64,000 bases of DNA from Klebsiella pneumoniae (GTDB lineage: Bacteria; Pseudomonadota; Gammaproteobacteria; Eutrophobiales; Eutrophobiaceae). Positions 27,676-37,400 of the stretch are shown here, piece after piece. Below the pieces are notes generated by a model that worked only from the letters and a program-made list of their open reading frames with translations, did not search any database and was not told the DNA's origin. Where the stretch lies: positions 1-64,000 of the forward strand of contig CAMDWI010000004.1 of NCBI GenBank assembly GCA_945878555.1, read 5' to 3'. A program made the translations under genes and the position numbers. The number at the start of each line of letters is the position of its first letter. Position 1 is the stretch's first letter.

Positions 27676-28650
27676 ATGAAAAAGGCATTAGTATGTGGCG
27701 CAGGAGGATTTATCGGTTCTCATATGGTGAAAAGACTCAAAAAGGAAGGCTTTTGGGTTCGCGGGACCGATTTGAAATATCCCCGCTATGAAGAAACGCC
27801 TGCTGATGACTTTATAATTGGTGATTTACGGGATCCGCATTTCTGTAAAGAGGTTATTGACCAGAAATTTGACGAGATTTATCAATTTGCAGCAGACATG
27901 GGCGGGGCAGGTTTTATCTTCGTTGGTACCCATGATGCCGACATTATGCATAACTCCGCCACAGTAAATCTGAACATACTGGATGCCTGCCAGAAACGTA
28001 ATAACAAGCATATTTTCTATTCATCATCTGCCTGCATGTATCCTGAATATAACCAGACTGATCCTGATAATCCGAATTGTGCCGAAGAATCAGCCTATCC
28101 GGCACACCCTGACAGTGAATATGGCTGGGAAAAGCTGTTTTCGGAAAGGCTTTATCTTGCATTTGGACGAAACTACGGGATGCAGGTAAGGGTAGCCAGA
28201 TATCATAATATCTTCGGCCCCCTTGGTTCCTGGAAGGATGGTCGCGAAAAAGCTCCGGCGGCATTGTGTCGTAAGGTTGCCATGGCCGAGGACGGAGGGC
28301 AGATAGAAATCTGGGGCGATGGCAAACAAACGCGTTCCTTTATGTTTATAGATGAGTGTCTGGAAGGGACGTTGCGTCTGACCCGTTCCAACTGGACGGG
28401 TCCGGTAAATATTGGCTCGGATGAGATGGTTACAATCAATCAGCTGGCCGAGATGATTATTGGGATTTCAGGCAAGAAGATTACTATAAAAAATATTGAT
28501 GGACCTTTGGGAGTACGAGGCAGGAATTCTGATAACCGCCTCATTGAGACAAAACTGGGATGGAGACCAAGCAAACCATTGATTGACGGGATAAGAACAA
28601 CATATGAGTGGATTAACAATCAGGTAATGGCGAATAAAGCAGATGCTTGA
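27676..28650 (+). CDS. GDP-mannose 3,5-epimerase-like enzyme
   Basis: 324 residues. It follows plant GDP-mannose 3,5-epimerase closely: GAGGFIGSHM, FAADMGGAGFI, SSACMYPE, GREKAPAALCRK, WGDGKQTRSF, FIDECLEGTLRLT, VNIGSDEMV and GVRGRNSDN. The catalytic pair known in the plant enzyme (Cys, Lys) corresponds to Cys120 and Lys192, with Tyr149/Lys153 for the NAD chemistry. The expected reaction is GDP-D-mannose to GDP-L-galactose and GDP-L-gulose. A strong AGAGGAG site precedes the ATG, with a 185-bp spacer upstream that may hold a separate promoter. This is a rare sugar-nucleotide activity in bacterial surface loci. Confidence 0.85.
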   Translation: MKKALVCGAGGFIGSHMVKRLKKEGFWVRGTDLKYPRYEETPADDFIIGDLRDPHFCKEVIDQKFDEIYQFAADMGGAGFIFVGTHDADIMHNSATVNLNILDACQKRNNKHIFYSSSACMYPEYNQTDPDNPNCAEESAYPAHPDSEYGWEKLFSERLYLAFGRNYGMQVRVARYHNIFGPLGSWKDGREKAPAALCRKVAMAEDGGQIEIWGDGKQTRSFMFIDECLEGTLRLTRSNWTGPVNIGSDEMVTINQLAEMIIGISGKKITIKNIDGPLGVRGRNSDNRLIETKLGWRPSKPLIDGIRTTYEWINNQVMANKADA

Positions 28651-28714
28651 ATAACCCTGAATATGGACTCCAAAGTTAAACAAGGCATAAATCACACTAT
28701 CTGAGGAAGCATTA

Positions 28715-29764
28715 ATGGATTACACATCAATATTTACCAAAATGACCCAGGATATTGTGAAAAATAATTGCTTGAGTAGCCAGCCGTTTACATTACTCGA
28801 TATAGGTTGTAGTGGAGGGATATCACGATTCTGGAGGATTCTTGAACCTGCGCTCTGTGCTATAGGAATTGATCCGGTTGTTAACGAGTGCGAGCGCCTG
28901 AATGAGAAAGAGTCGAATTCCAATATTCGTTATATCCCGGCATTTGTAGGATTGCCGGACAATCATCCTTTTGTACTCAGACGCGGGGCGAATGAACCCT
29001 GGGGAGGAAACCCATGGAACAGGTTAAGTGCACAATTTGCCACAGATATTTTGCAATCGAAAATCAGGAAAGAAGACAAACTTGCCATTTTAAATGACTG
29101 GAAAGGATCTGAGCTGGCCAGTACAGCGACAAAAATCGGAGTAGATGAGCTGGTTAAAAAAGAAAATATAAATGATCTGGATTTTATAAAGGTTGATGTC
29201 GATGGTTATGATCTTGATGCAATTTTATCTGCAGAACTAGTAACCAGGGATGCACCTGTACTTGGCTACACACTGGAAGTGAATTTTTATGGAAGTACAT
29301 CTGATACTGATCATACATTCCATAATACTGACAAACTGATGCGTGAATGGGGTTTTGATCTCTTTGGCCTGTCATTGAGACGTTATTCTGCTGCGGCATT
29401 ACCGGCGCCATTTGAATGGAACGGTCCAGCCCAGACTGTATTCGGCCGCCCATACCAGGGAGATGCTGTTTATTTGCGGGATCCAATGGCAGGACAAACC
29501 AGAGGGGCGCCAAAATGCCCGCCATTATCAGCACACAAGTTGCTCAAGCTCGCATGTTTGTTTGAATGCTTCGGGTTACCGGACCATGCCGCTGAGCTCA
29601 TCCAGGCTAACAGTAGTAGCCTCAGCAGTGTATGTGACCCTGAACATCTACTGGATATCCTCGCCGTCGAGATTGATCCTTCTGTAAAAAAATATTCAGA
29701 ATACATTGAAAACTTCAAGGCAGACCCAACAAGATTTTATCGAAGTGCACGTGATAAAAGGTAA
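28715..29764 (+). CDS. FkbM-like methyltransferase
   Basis: 349 residues, longer than usual. The N-terminal two thirds show SAM motif LLDIGCSGGISRFW, GIDPVVNECERL, and DLDFIKVDVDGYDLDAILSAE, the FkbM hallmark. The last 90 residues (from about KLLKLACLFECFGL) are helical and may be an added domain. GAGGAAG precedes the ATG. It sits directly after the GDP-mannose epimerase gene and before a membrane transferase, so it may act on the sugar those provide; that is inference. Confidence 0.75.
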   Translation: MDYTSIFTKMTQDIVKNNCLSSQPFTLLDIGCSGGISRFWRILEPALCAIGIDPVVNECERLNEKESNSNIRYIPAFVGLPDNHPFVLRRGANEPWGGNPWNRLSAQFATDILQSKIRKEDKLAILNDWKGSELASTATKIGVDELVKKENINDLDFIKVDVDGYDLDAILSAELVTRDAPVLGYTLEVNFYGSTSDTDHTFHNTDKLMREWGFDLFGLSLRRYSAAALPAPFEWNGPAQTVFGRPYQGDAVYLRDPMAGQTRGAPKCPPLSAHKLLKLACLFECFGLPDHAAELIQANSSSLSSVCDPEHLLDILAVEIDPSVKKYSEYIENFKADPTRFYRSARDKR

Positions 29765-29770
29765 TTCATA

Positions 29771-31648
29771 ATGAATTCGAGGAATCAAAATATCATGCAC
29801 ATAGGATGCCTGATTGCGATTCCCATTATGATGATGCTAGTCAATGATAACTGGCTATTTACAAAATTAGGATATCTGGATCCGTGGTATAACGTAGGTT
29901 ATTTTCTACATTATCAAGATACAGAGTTTCGTGCCGACTTTTATAAAATAGCCAGAGCATCCTGGTTAATTCCAGGGTACCTGATATATAAATTATTTAC
30001 TCCCGTGGTAGCAAATCATTTGTTACACATCGGGAGTCTGCTAATAATGACAACATTTATATATTCCACGATTGTAAGAATGGTAAATCGTGATGTTGCA
30101 TTTTTAACAGCTGCATTATTAACAGTTTACTATCCAATACATGGATCCGGTGGATGGGATTATCAAACAACACCTTCGGGCGCCTATTTCGCAGTAACTT
30201 TATTTTTTGCGTGTCTGGCAGGTCAATCCGATAAGTATACCTTTAGACATGATTACTTGCTGATTATATGCGGGGCTGCATTCGCAGCAACTTTTCATGC
30301 AAATATATTATTTGTAAATTTGTTGCCTATTATTTTCGGTATCTATTTTATTTATGTAGATGAAAAATTATTCAGTAAACTGTTACTGAAGTCATGCCTG
30401 AAATTTCTGGCTGGATTTATACTGCTGACTGTAATTTTAGGTCTTATAAATCTCATGATAGGCAGAAAATTCCTTTTTTATAGTCCACTTATTGAGATTG
30501 TTTTTAATTATGTAAAAGATACTTCGAATGAAGCTACTTGGTGGATGCCATTGTCACTAGAGCTTATTACAAGAGATGAAGTCGCCGGATATCTGGCCTT
30601 GCCATTGTCAACACTCTTTGTCAGCACTCTTTTGATAATATATATATATGCTGGAAGAAATCGAACAATTTACATCAATAAAACGGGTTCTATAATTCTA
30701 GTTGCCCAGCATGTATACCTCGGATTACTCTGGATCATATGGCATCAAATAGGACATGTAGCCCTGGCGCCTGACTACTTTGCGTATCCACTTCAATTGT
30801 CTGCTTTATTATGTCTGGCAGGATTAATGGGCCTTGGAATAGATACAACATATAATTCCGAGGCCAGTAAATTGAAATCTAAATGTCTGCAAGATAAGAT
30901 TTGCAAATATGCAAATCCAGTTCTGATTTCTGTGTTGTTTTTGGTTATTCTTGTAGTACCACAGATATCTAATGGATTAAAAAATTGGGTCTTAAACTAC
31001 GAGGAAGATACAAGGTCATACTTGTTTTACAGCGTATCATTATTGTCAACCTTGATTATTCTACTATCAGGTTATTTAAGTAGAAAAAAAATCTGGATAT
31101 ATAGCGTATCGCTATCAATGTTTCTGGTGGCACAGGTCGCAATTATCGTTGTGGTTGAAAAGCCAAATGATTACTTTGCAGGCACTCAGAACTGTGAGTC
31201 AGGCAGAGATACCTTCTTGTCCTTGCTGGATCTGGAAAATAATATCAGAAAGTTTTCTCCTGCATCTCTAACAGCAGAAATATTGTGGATGCCAAATGTA
31301 ATACTGAGGACACATGGGTCATGCGATTATAATCTACCCTATTTTGGATGGGCCATATCTTCAATTTCAAATCATTATTTTTCGCAATCCATGAACCCGC
31401 CAGATACATTTGCCAATCCAGACTTGATACCTGTTGAGTTCTTCAATAATTTCAACATAGCAAAGCCTTTGGTCGTTTTGACAAATGATGAAAAATACGC
31501 AGAAGCTATTCGTGATCGTTTTATTCATGCCGGACAATCGGAAATGCAGATAAGAGAAGTGATAAAGCTGAATTCAGCCCAGCATGAATTTTATGCATAT
31601 ATATTGAATGGCGTTCCTTTGGAAACAACAGCTATAAGAATGAATTAA
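29771..31648 (+). CDS. Polytopic membrane protein, probable GT-C-type glycosyltransferase
   Basis: 625 residues with about a dozen hydrophobic segments over the first 460 residues and a soluble C-terminal part. The first loop is acidic and aromatic (GYLDPWYNVGYFLHYQDTEFRADFY), as in GT-C transferases that use polyprenyl-phosphate sugars and place catalytic Asp/Glu in the first periplasmic loop. The next gene encodes a polyprenyl-phosphate glycosyltransferase of GtrB type, which fits this. I do not recognise a named family. DNA here is visibly A+T-rich compared with 13400-21000. Confidence 0.6.
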   Translation: MNSRNQNIMHIGCLIAIPIMMMLVNDNWLFTKLGYLDPWYNVGYFLHYQDTEFRADFYKIARASWLIPGYLIYKLFTPVVANHLLHIGSLLIMTTFIYSTIVRMVNRDVAFLTAALLTVYYPIHGSGGWDYQTTPSGAYFAVTLFFACLAGQSDKYTFRHDYLLIICGAAFAATFHANILFVNLLPIIFGIYFIYVDEKLFSKLLLKSCLKFLAGFILLTVILGLINLMIGRKFLFYSPLIEIVFNYVKDTSNEATWWMPLSLELITRDEVAGYLALPLSTLFVSTLLIIYIYAGRNRTIYINKTGSIILVAQHVYLGLLWIIWHQIGHVALAPDYFAYPLQLSALLCLAGLMGLGIDTTYNSEASKLKSKCLQDKICKYANPVLISVLFLVILVVPQISNGLKNWVLNYEEDTRSYLFYSVSLLSTLIILLSGYLSRKKIWIYSVSLSMFLVAQVAIIVVVEKPNDYFAGTQNCESGRDTFLSLLDLENNIRKFSPASLTAEILWMPNVILRTHGSCDYNLPYFGWAISSISNHYFSQSMNPPDTFANPDLIPVEFFNNFNIAKPLVVLTNDEKYAEAIRDRFIHAGQSEMQIREVIKLNSAQHEFYAYILNGVPLETTAIRMN

Positions 31649-31707
31649 GCATACGAATATATGAGCAACTATCACTTTTGGTTATAAATATAAGAATATC
31701 CCCAGAT

Positions 31708-32661
31708 ATGTTATCCATTACAATTCCAGTTTTTAATGAGTATAAAAATATACAACCTTTATATATCAAGCTGGTAGCCAGCCTTGATAAAATCGGTATG
31801 CCCTATGAGATTATTTTCATAAATGATGGTAGTAGTGATGGGACAGAAGATGAGTTAAAAAATCTTGCACAGAGTGATGAACGAATCAAGGTTATAACCT
31901 TCCGCCGTAATTTTGGACAAACGGCAGCCATGATGGCCGGGATTGATTATGCATCTGGCAGTATTATTGTGCCGATGGATGGAGATTTGCAAAATGATCC
32001 ATCTGATATTGTAAGATTGATTGATAAATTAAATGAAGGTTATGATGTGGTTTCAGGCTGGCGCAAGGACAGAAAAGATAATAATCTGAAAAGAAATATA
32101 CCTAGCAAGATGGCCAATAATCTTATCTCAAGAATATCAGGCGTTTACCTGCATGACTATGGATGTTCACTTAAGGCCTACAGAAAAGAAGTAGTAAAAG
32201 ATATTAAGCTATATGGCGAGATGCACAGATTTATACCTATTTATGCATTCTGGGAAGGAGGTAAAGTAACTGAAATTTCAGTTACTCATCATGCAAGGAC
32301 ACATGGAATATCCAAATATGGCATGGAGAGAGTATTTAAGGTATTGCTTGATTTAATAGTGGTCAAATTTCTGGCCAAATATGCAAACAGGCCTATTTAC
32401 GTTTTTGGAGGTTTCGGATTTATTGCCTTGTTTCTTTCATCCTTAGTCAGTGTTTCTGCGATTTACCTTAAATTAGTACATCATGTGTCCTTTATACTGA
32501 CACCATTACCACTCCTGGCTGTTACCTTATTTATTTCAGGTGGCATGAGTATTCTGATGGGCCTTCTCGCGGAAATGGTTATGAGAACCTATTATGAATC
32601 ACAAGGTAAATCAGTTTACGTTGTTAAAGATACGCTTAATTTTAACAAAGCTAACCATTAA
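31708..32661 (+). CDS. GtrB/ArnC-like polyprenyl-phosphate glycosyltransferase
   Basis: 317 residues from ATG 31708 (an in-frame TTG at 31678 is less likely). A GT2 domain opens MLSITIPVFNEYKNI, with INDGSSDGT, VPMDGDLQNDP (the metal-binding DxD) and RKDRKDN. Two membrane helices follow near the C terminus (YVFGGFGFIALFLSSLVSV and LAVTLFISGGMSILMG), the layout of ArnC/GtrB/DPM-type enzymes. These load a sugar from a nucleotide donor onto undecaprenyl phosphate at the cytoplasmic face. With the membrane transferase upstream and the SMR-like protein at 37029 it could form a periplasmic decoration pathway. Confidence 0.87.
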   Translation: MLSITIPVFNEYKNIQPLYIKLVASLDKIGMPYEIIFINDGSSDGTEDELKNLAQSDERIKVITFRRNFGQTAAMMAGIDYASGSIIVPMDGDLQNDPSDIVRLIDKLNEGYDVVSGWRKDRKDNNLKRNIPSKMANNLISRISGVYLHDYGCSLKAYRKEVVKDIKLYGEMHRFIPIYAFWEGGKVTEISVTHHARTHGISKYGMERVFKVLLDLIVVKFLAKYANRPIYVFGGFGFIALFLSSLVSVSAIYLKLVHHVSFILTPLPLLAVTLFISGGMSILMGLLAEMVMRTYYESQGKSVYVVKDTLNFNKANH

Positions 32662-32663
32662 CC

Positions 32664-34535
32664 ATGTGCGGCATAGGTGGATTTGTTGGTGAGGGTCAAG
32701 TCGAAGACCTTCTAGTGCTGGGCAAAAACATGTTTCATCGTGGTCCCGATGGTGAAGGTACATTTATTGATCATTCAAAAAAGGTATTTCTTATTCATAA
32801 GCGCCTGGCAATACTGGATATTGAAGGCGGTGTCCAACCCATGTGGAATCAAAATCGTGATATCGCGGTGATATTTAATGGTGAAATTTACAATCATGCT
32901 GAACTCAGAGAGGAACTGGTTAAAAAAGGGCATAATTTTACCTCTGATCATTCAGACACAGAAGTACTTGTACATGGCTATATAGAATGGGGGATAGATC
33001 TGCCATCAAAGCTAAACGGTATGTTCGCATTTGCGATTTATGATGTTACACGCAGAAAATTATTTTTTGCAAGAGACAGGTTCGGGAAAAAACCTCTCTA
33101 CTACTTATGTAAACCAGGCTTGTTCTGCTTTGCTTCTGAACTGAAAGCGCTTATGAGCCACTCAAGAGTGGTTGAAACAATAAGTAAACGTTCCTTACAG
33201 AAATATTTTGCCTACGGTTTTATTCCAGCTCCCAATTCCCTTTATAATAATATCTACAAGCTTCCAGGTGGTTGCCGGATGATGTTTGATATTGATTCCG
33301 GGCAGGTCAAAGTCGATAAATACTGGGAGTTCAGAATTGAACCAGAATACGATACATCGCCTAATTACACGGAAAAATTGTGCGAGGAGTTAGTACATCT
33401 CTTATCACAAGCGGTCAAGCGTCGACTGATTAGTGATGTTCCTTTAGGAATATTCCTGAGTGGTGGTCTTGACTCAAGCTCAATACTAGCATTTGCAACA
33501 AGACATTTGCCCCCGGAAAGTATCAAGACATTTTCTGTCGGATTTCTTGAGCCGAGTTTTGATGAATCGAGCTATGCCAGAGTGGTAGCAAAGCACTTCA
33601 AGTCCAGTCATCATGAAGAAATATTGGGAATAAATTCGGCCCGATCACTTTACACTCAAATACTTAACAAGCTGGATGAGCCAATGGGTGATCCTTCAAT
33701 CATTCCTACCTATCAGCTTTGTGAGTTTTCAAAAAGATATATTACTGTTGCACTGGGTGGTGATGGGGGAGATGAATTGTTTGCGGGCTACGACCCTGTA
33801 AAGGCTCTTGGAATCGCAAATGTATTTGATAAATATATCCCTGACATGATCAAGTCCGGGATACGCACTCTGGCCGACTTATTGCCTGTTTCAGAAAATA
33901 ATATGGGTTTCGACTTCAAGATAAAACGTGGATTACGTGGAGCATCATATCCGTCATGCATCTGGAACCCTGTCTGGCTTGGTCCTCTAGACCCTGGAGA
34001 AATAGAGAACCTATTTAATGAAGCTGTCGAAATAGAAGATGTTTATAGTGAAGCTATAAATGCATGGAATTATTCCACAGCGGATACCCTGCTTGATAAA
34101 ACGTTAGAGTTCTATTCCAGATTCTATTTGCAGGATGATATCCTTACTAAAACCGACAGGGCATCGATGATGAATTCCATGGAAGTTCGTTCCCCATATC
34201 TTGATAATGACCTTGTTGAGTTTGCGCGTAGAATACCCGGAAATTATAAATATCGATTTGGTAAAACAAAGTATATTCTTAAAAAAGCACTGAAAAATAT
34301 TGTTCCTGATGAAATCTTGAACAGAAAAAAGAAAGGCTTTGGTGTGCCGCTTACAAGCTGGTTAAAAACGTGGCGCGAAAATGAGTTTCTTCCCGCGAGT
34401 TATTCCGACACAAACTTTTCAGTAGTTAGGAATAAATTTTCAGAGCACAATAAAGGACTTCGTGATAATAGAATATTCTTGTGGTGCTGGCTCGTTCTGC
34501 AGCATCATAAAATTAACATCCCGTCCGAAATATAA
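32664..34535 (+). CDS. Asparagine synthase-type glutamine amidotransferase (AsnB family)
   Basis: 623 residues. Cys2 is the glutaminase nucleophile (MCGIGGF); HRGPDGEG, FNGEIYNH and DTEVLVHGY follow. The synthetase half has the ATP P-loop FLSGGLDSSS and ALGGDGGDELFAGY. Similar proteins in O-antigen loci (for example WbpS) amidate uronic acids rather than aspartate. Three nucleotide-sugar dehydrogenases in this locus make a uronamide plausible. Whether it makes asparagine or a sugar amide cannot be read from sequence. It starts two bases after the preceding gene and ends one base before the next. Confidence 0.88.
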   Translation: MCGIGGFVGEGQVEDLLVLGKNMFHRGPDGEGTFIDHSKKVFLIHKRLAILDIEGGVQPMWNQNRDIAVIFNGEIYNHAELREELVKKGHNFTSDHSDTEVLVHGYIEWGIDLPSKLNGMFAFAIYDVTRRKLFFARDRFGKKPLYYLCKPGLFCFASELKALMSHSRVVETISKRSLQKYFAYGFIPAPNSLYNNIYKLPGGCRMMFDIDSGQVKVDKYWEFRIEPEYDTSPNYTEKLCEELVHLLSQAVKRRLISDVPLGIFLSGGLDSSSILAFATRHLPPESIKTFSVGFLEPSFDESSYARVVAKHFKSSHHEEILGINSARSLYTQILNKLDEPMGDPSIIPTYQLCEFSKRYITVALGGDGGDELFAGYDPVKALGIANVFDKYIPDMIKSGIRTLADLLPVSENNMGFDFKIKRGLRGASYPSCIWNPVWLGPLDPGEIENLFNEAVEIEDVYSEAINAWNYSTADTLLDKTLEFYSRFYLQDDILTKTDRASMMNSMEVRSPYLDNDLVEFARRIPGNYKYRFGKTKYILKKALKNIVPDEILNRKKKGFGVPLTSWLKTWRENEFLPASYSDTNFSVVRNKFSEHNKGLRDNRIFLWCWLVLQHHKINIPSEI

Positions 34536-34536
34536 T

Positions 34537-35277
34537 ATGGAAATATCCACATACCAGGTTGAAGCTGATATTGAAGAAAATCATTGGTGGTTTGTCGGGC
34601 GAAGAAAGCTAATAAAATCATTGATTAATGAATTAAATATAAAAGCCGATGCAAAAATTCTGGATCTAGGCACCAGCACAGGCACAAATTTGCGGCTATT
34701 GAAAGAAATGGGATATGAAAATTATCAGGGACTGGATTTTAGTGATGAGGCAGTTCGCTGGTGTAAGGAAAAAAATCTTGGACATGTGCAACTTGGCGAT
34801 ATCTGTGATATGCCATTTAATGATGAAGAATTCGATCTTGTATTGGCAACGGATATTATTGAACATGTTGATGACGACATGCTTGCGCTTAAAGAAGTTA
34901 AACGAATTTTAAAACCAACTGGGGTTGCTATCATTACTGTTCCCGCATTCCAAATTTTATGGGGTTTGCAGGATGTAGTATCACACCACAAAAGAAGATA
35001 CGTTAAGAAAGAGTTCTCTGGCAAGATAATTTCAGCCTCGCTTTCAATTAGTGAAATGTTCTATTTTAATTATGTGCTATTTTTACCTATATTATTAATT
35101 CGAATCGCCATAAAACTGTTTCATATAAGATTGAGTAGTGAGAATCAGATTAATACACCGTTATTGAATATAATCATGACTAAAATATTTTTATTGGATA
35201 TATGGACGGCCCGTAAAATAACCCCCCCATTCGGGGTGTCAATTATTGCATTGGTGCACCCTGGAAGAGATGTCTAG
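34537..35277 (+). CDS. Class I SAM-dependent methyltransferase
   Basis: 246 residues from ATG 34537, one base after the asnB-like stop; the frame opens further upstream inside that gene but without similarity. SAM motif ILDLGTSTGTNLRLL, YQGLDFSDEAVRWC, then LVLATDIIEHVDDDMLAL and VKRILKPTGVAIITVPA. The opening NHWWFVGRRKLI resembles the gene at 47169 (SYWWFRGKEYLI), so these two belong to one subfamily. The C-terminal 70 residues are hydrophobic and may lie against the membrane. Acceptor unknown. Confidence 0.8.
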   Translation: MEISTYQVEADIEENHWWFVGRRKLIKSLINELNIKADAKILDLGTSTGTNLRLLKEMGYENYQGLDFSDEAVRWCKEKNLGHVQLGDICDMPFNDEEFDLVLATDIIEHVDDDMLALKEVKRILKPTGVAIITVPAFQILWGLQDVVSHHKRRYVKKEFSGKIISASLSISEMFYFNYVLFLPILLIRIAIKLFHIRLSSENQINTPLLNIIMTKIFLLDIWTARKITPPFGVSIIALVHPGRDV

Positions 35278-35281
35278 ATAG

Positions 35282-36085
35282 ATGGACTTAAAAAATAAAA
35301 CAATCAAGGATTTTGGTGAACAGTGGACGACGTATACGAGCAACGACGGGTTTTACGGCTCATTAGAACTGTTTGAGGATATGGTTTCTCCATTGATAAC
35401 TGTGAAGGAACTTGCGAACAAGCGGGTTGCTGAAATTGGTAGTGGAACTGGGCGTATTGCAATTATGCTTTTGAATGCCGGGGTAAGCCATGTAACGGCT
35501 ATTGAGCCATCTGATGCCTTTTATGTTTTGCAACATAATATTGCCATTTTAGACAATGCTGCACGTCGCACCAGATTAATTAAATGCCCTGGCGATGAAA
35601 TTCCGGAAAATATCAACGTCGATTATATATTTTCCATAGGCGTACTTCATCACATTCCCGACCCCGACCCTGTTGTAAAAGCAGCATATAAAGCCTTATC
35701 TCAAGGTGGAAAAATACTCGTATGGCTTTATGGTAAGGAAGGTAATCAGTTATACCTTTTTTTTATTTATCCGATTCGTAAATTAACAAAATTGCTTCCA
35801 CATTCCCTGTTAGTTCTGCTGGTTTGGATTCTGTATTTACCTCTAATGGCATATTCATTGTTATGTCATTGGTTCCCATTGCCATTAAAGGACTATCTTG
35901 TAAATGTGATTTGCAAAATGAGTCCAGATAAACGCCGGCTGGTTATCTACGACCAATTAAATCCAGCTTACGCAAAATATTATACGAAGGATGAAGCAGA
36001 ATCCTTGCTAACACGCAATGGGTTTAAAAACGTAACAATACATCATAGACGTGGCTATAGCTGGACTGTGTCAGGGGAGAAATAA
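35282..36085 (+). CDS. Class I SAM-dependent methyltransferase
   Basis: 267 residues with motif I VAEIGSGTGRIAI, AIEPSDAF, and IFSIGVLHHIPDPDPVVKAAYKALSQGGKILVW. A hydrophobic stretch after residue 155 (LPHSLLVLLVWILYLPLMAYSLL) suggests membrane association, seen also in neighbouring methyltransferases that may act on lipid-linked glycans. Four bases separate it from the preceding gene. No closer function can be assigned. Confidence 0.8.
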   Translation: MDLKNKTIKDFGEQWTTYTSNDGFYGSLELFEDMVSPLITVKELANKRVAEIGSGTGRIAIMLLNAGVSHVTAIEPSDAFYVLQHNIAILDNAARRTRLIKCPGDEIPENINVDYIFSIGVLHHIPDPDPVVKAAYKALSQGGKILVWLYGKEGNQLYLFFIYPIRKLTKLLPHSLLVLLVWILYLPLMAYSLLCHWFPLPLKDYLVNVICKMSPDKRRLVIYDQLNPAYAKYYTKDEAESLLTRNGFKNVTIHHRRGYSWTVSGEK

Positions 36086-36108
36086 TTATTAATATTAAAT
36101 CATCATTG

Positions 36109-37032
36109 ATGCAGAAATTACGTTGCCCGGTTACCCATCTTGAGTTGGATTGGAGTAAGGGATTACCAGGAAGTACAGATGGAAAACATATATATAACGT
36201 GACAATCTCCGGAATTCCGCTTTTCGCGGAATCATTTTGTTCAAAAGAAGCAGCAATTCAACGTGATCACTATGATGATAACTTTGCAAGAAGTTATATA
36301 GAAAATCTGAATTACCCTCATACACAGGAATACATGATGTATCTGGATCGTGTTTTCAAAGATCAGGTAGATGCTTGTGATTTGGTAGAATTTGCAGAAA
36401 TATGTTGTGGTCGTGGGGAGATGTCTGGGCTTTTTGGTGATCAAATAGTAAGTGGCGTAGGCGTGGATATTTCGCCCTCAATGCTGGAAGAAGCAGTAAA
36501 AAGAAATGATAATAATATAATTTATGTACAAGGTGATGCCACTTGCTTACCCCTTGGATGCAATGAGTTCAAGAGTATTTTTATGTTGGGTGGGGTTCAC
36601 CATGTTACGGATAGAGTTCAATTGTTTGCGGAGCTATACCGTATTATGCAACCAGGAGGTAAATTATTTTTTCGCGAACCAGTCAGTGATTTTTTTCTAT
36701 GGAAATGGTTGCGGTGGATAATTTACAGGATATCTCCCGCTCTAGACGCCAATACTGAACGGCCATTAACCTGGATTGAAACGGTTCCCTTGCTTGAAAA
36801 TGCAGGTTTTAAGGTTTTGTCATGGAAGACCTATGGATTTCTCGGATTCTGTATTTTCATGAATAGCGATGTTCTGATTTTTAACAAGGCATTTCGATTT
36901 ATTCCTGGCATTCGTAAATTAACGAGATTATTTATCTCATTTGATGATTTTATTACAAGTATTCCCGGATTTAATCGTTTTGGACTACAGGTTGTATGCG
37001 TAGCACAAAAGCCAATCGAGTCTGGCACATGA
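36109..37032 (+). CDS. SAM-dependent methyltransferase with Trm112-like N terminus
   Basis: 307 residues. It opens MQKLRCPVTHLELDW, resembling the short Trm112-type leader found before some methyltransferases. Motif I is unusual: FAEICCGRGEMSG, with Cys where Gly is normal. It is followed by GVGVDISPSMLEEA, IFMLGGVHHVTDR and MQPGGKLFFREPV. The last 60 residues are hydrophobic and basic. An in-frame TTG lies directly before the ATG. The stop overlaps the next start in ATGA. Confidence 0.75.
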   Translation: MQKLRCPVTHLELDWSKGLPGSTDGKHIYNVTISGIPLFAESFCSKEAAIQRDHYDDNFARSYIENLNYPHTQEYMMYLDRVFKDQVDACDLVEFAEICCGRGEMSGLFGDQIVSGVGVDISPSMLEEAVKRNDNNIIYVQGDATCLPLGCNEFKSIFMLGGVHHVTDRVQLFAELYRIMQPGGKLFFREPVSDFFLWKWLRWIIYRISPALDANTERPLTWIETVPLLENAGFKVLSWKTYGFLGFCIFMNSDVLIFNKAFRFIPGIRKLTRLFISFDDFITSIPGFNRFGLQVVCVAQKPIESGT

Positions 37033-37376
37033 AAGTATTCGTAGTATTTGTGGTCATGATTGCGTTTACAGTTTCTGCTAATTTACTAATGAAAACAGGT
37101 GTTTCAACTCATCTAAATCCAGACAGTAGCTTTCTTGTAAAATTATTTTCATGGCGTGTCATTCTGGGACTATTATCATTCGGATGCGCTGCGATATGTT
37201 ATTTACTTATTTTAAGTTGGTTGCCGTTAAATGTGGCACAGTCCTTTGCTTCAGCTCAATTTGTAGCCGTTATTATAGCTTCATGGCTTTTTCTTTCCGA
37301 ATCGATAGGGGTATTGCAATGGATAGGAATAGCATTGATAAGTTTAGGTATCGTCGTTGTAGGATGGTCTACATAA
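37029..37376 (+). CDS. Small four-helix SMR/ArnE-like membrane protein
   Basis: 115 residues with four predicted membrane helices: residues 1-20, about 40-60, 68-88 and 95-114. SANLLMKTG, AQSFASAQFVAVIIASWLFL and GIALISLGIVVVG resemble the EamA/SMR superfamily, particularly the ArnE/ArnF subunits that flip undecaprenyl-phosphate-aminoarabinose. It is translationally coupled to the methyltransferase before it (ATGA). Given the GtrB-like enzyme at 31708, a role flipping a polyprenyl-phosphate sugar is a fair inference; a drug exporter is the alternative. Confidence 0.72.
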   Translation: MKVFVVFVVMIAFTVSANLLMKTGVSTHLNPDSSFLVKLFSWRVILGLLSFGCAAICYLLILSWLPLNVAQSFASAQFVAVIIASWLFLSESIGVLQWIGIALISLGIVVVGWST

Positions 37377-37400
37377 AACATTAAATATTTAAATATCATC

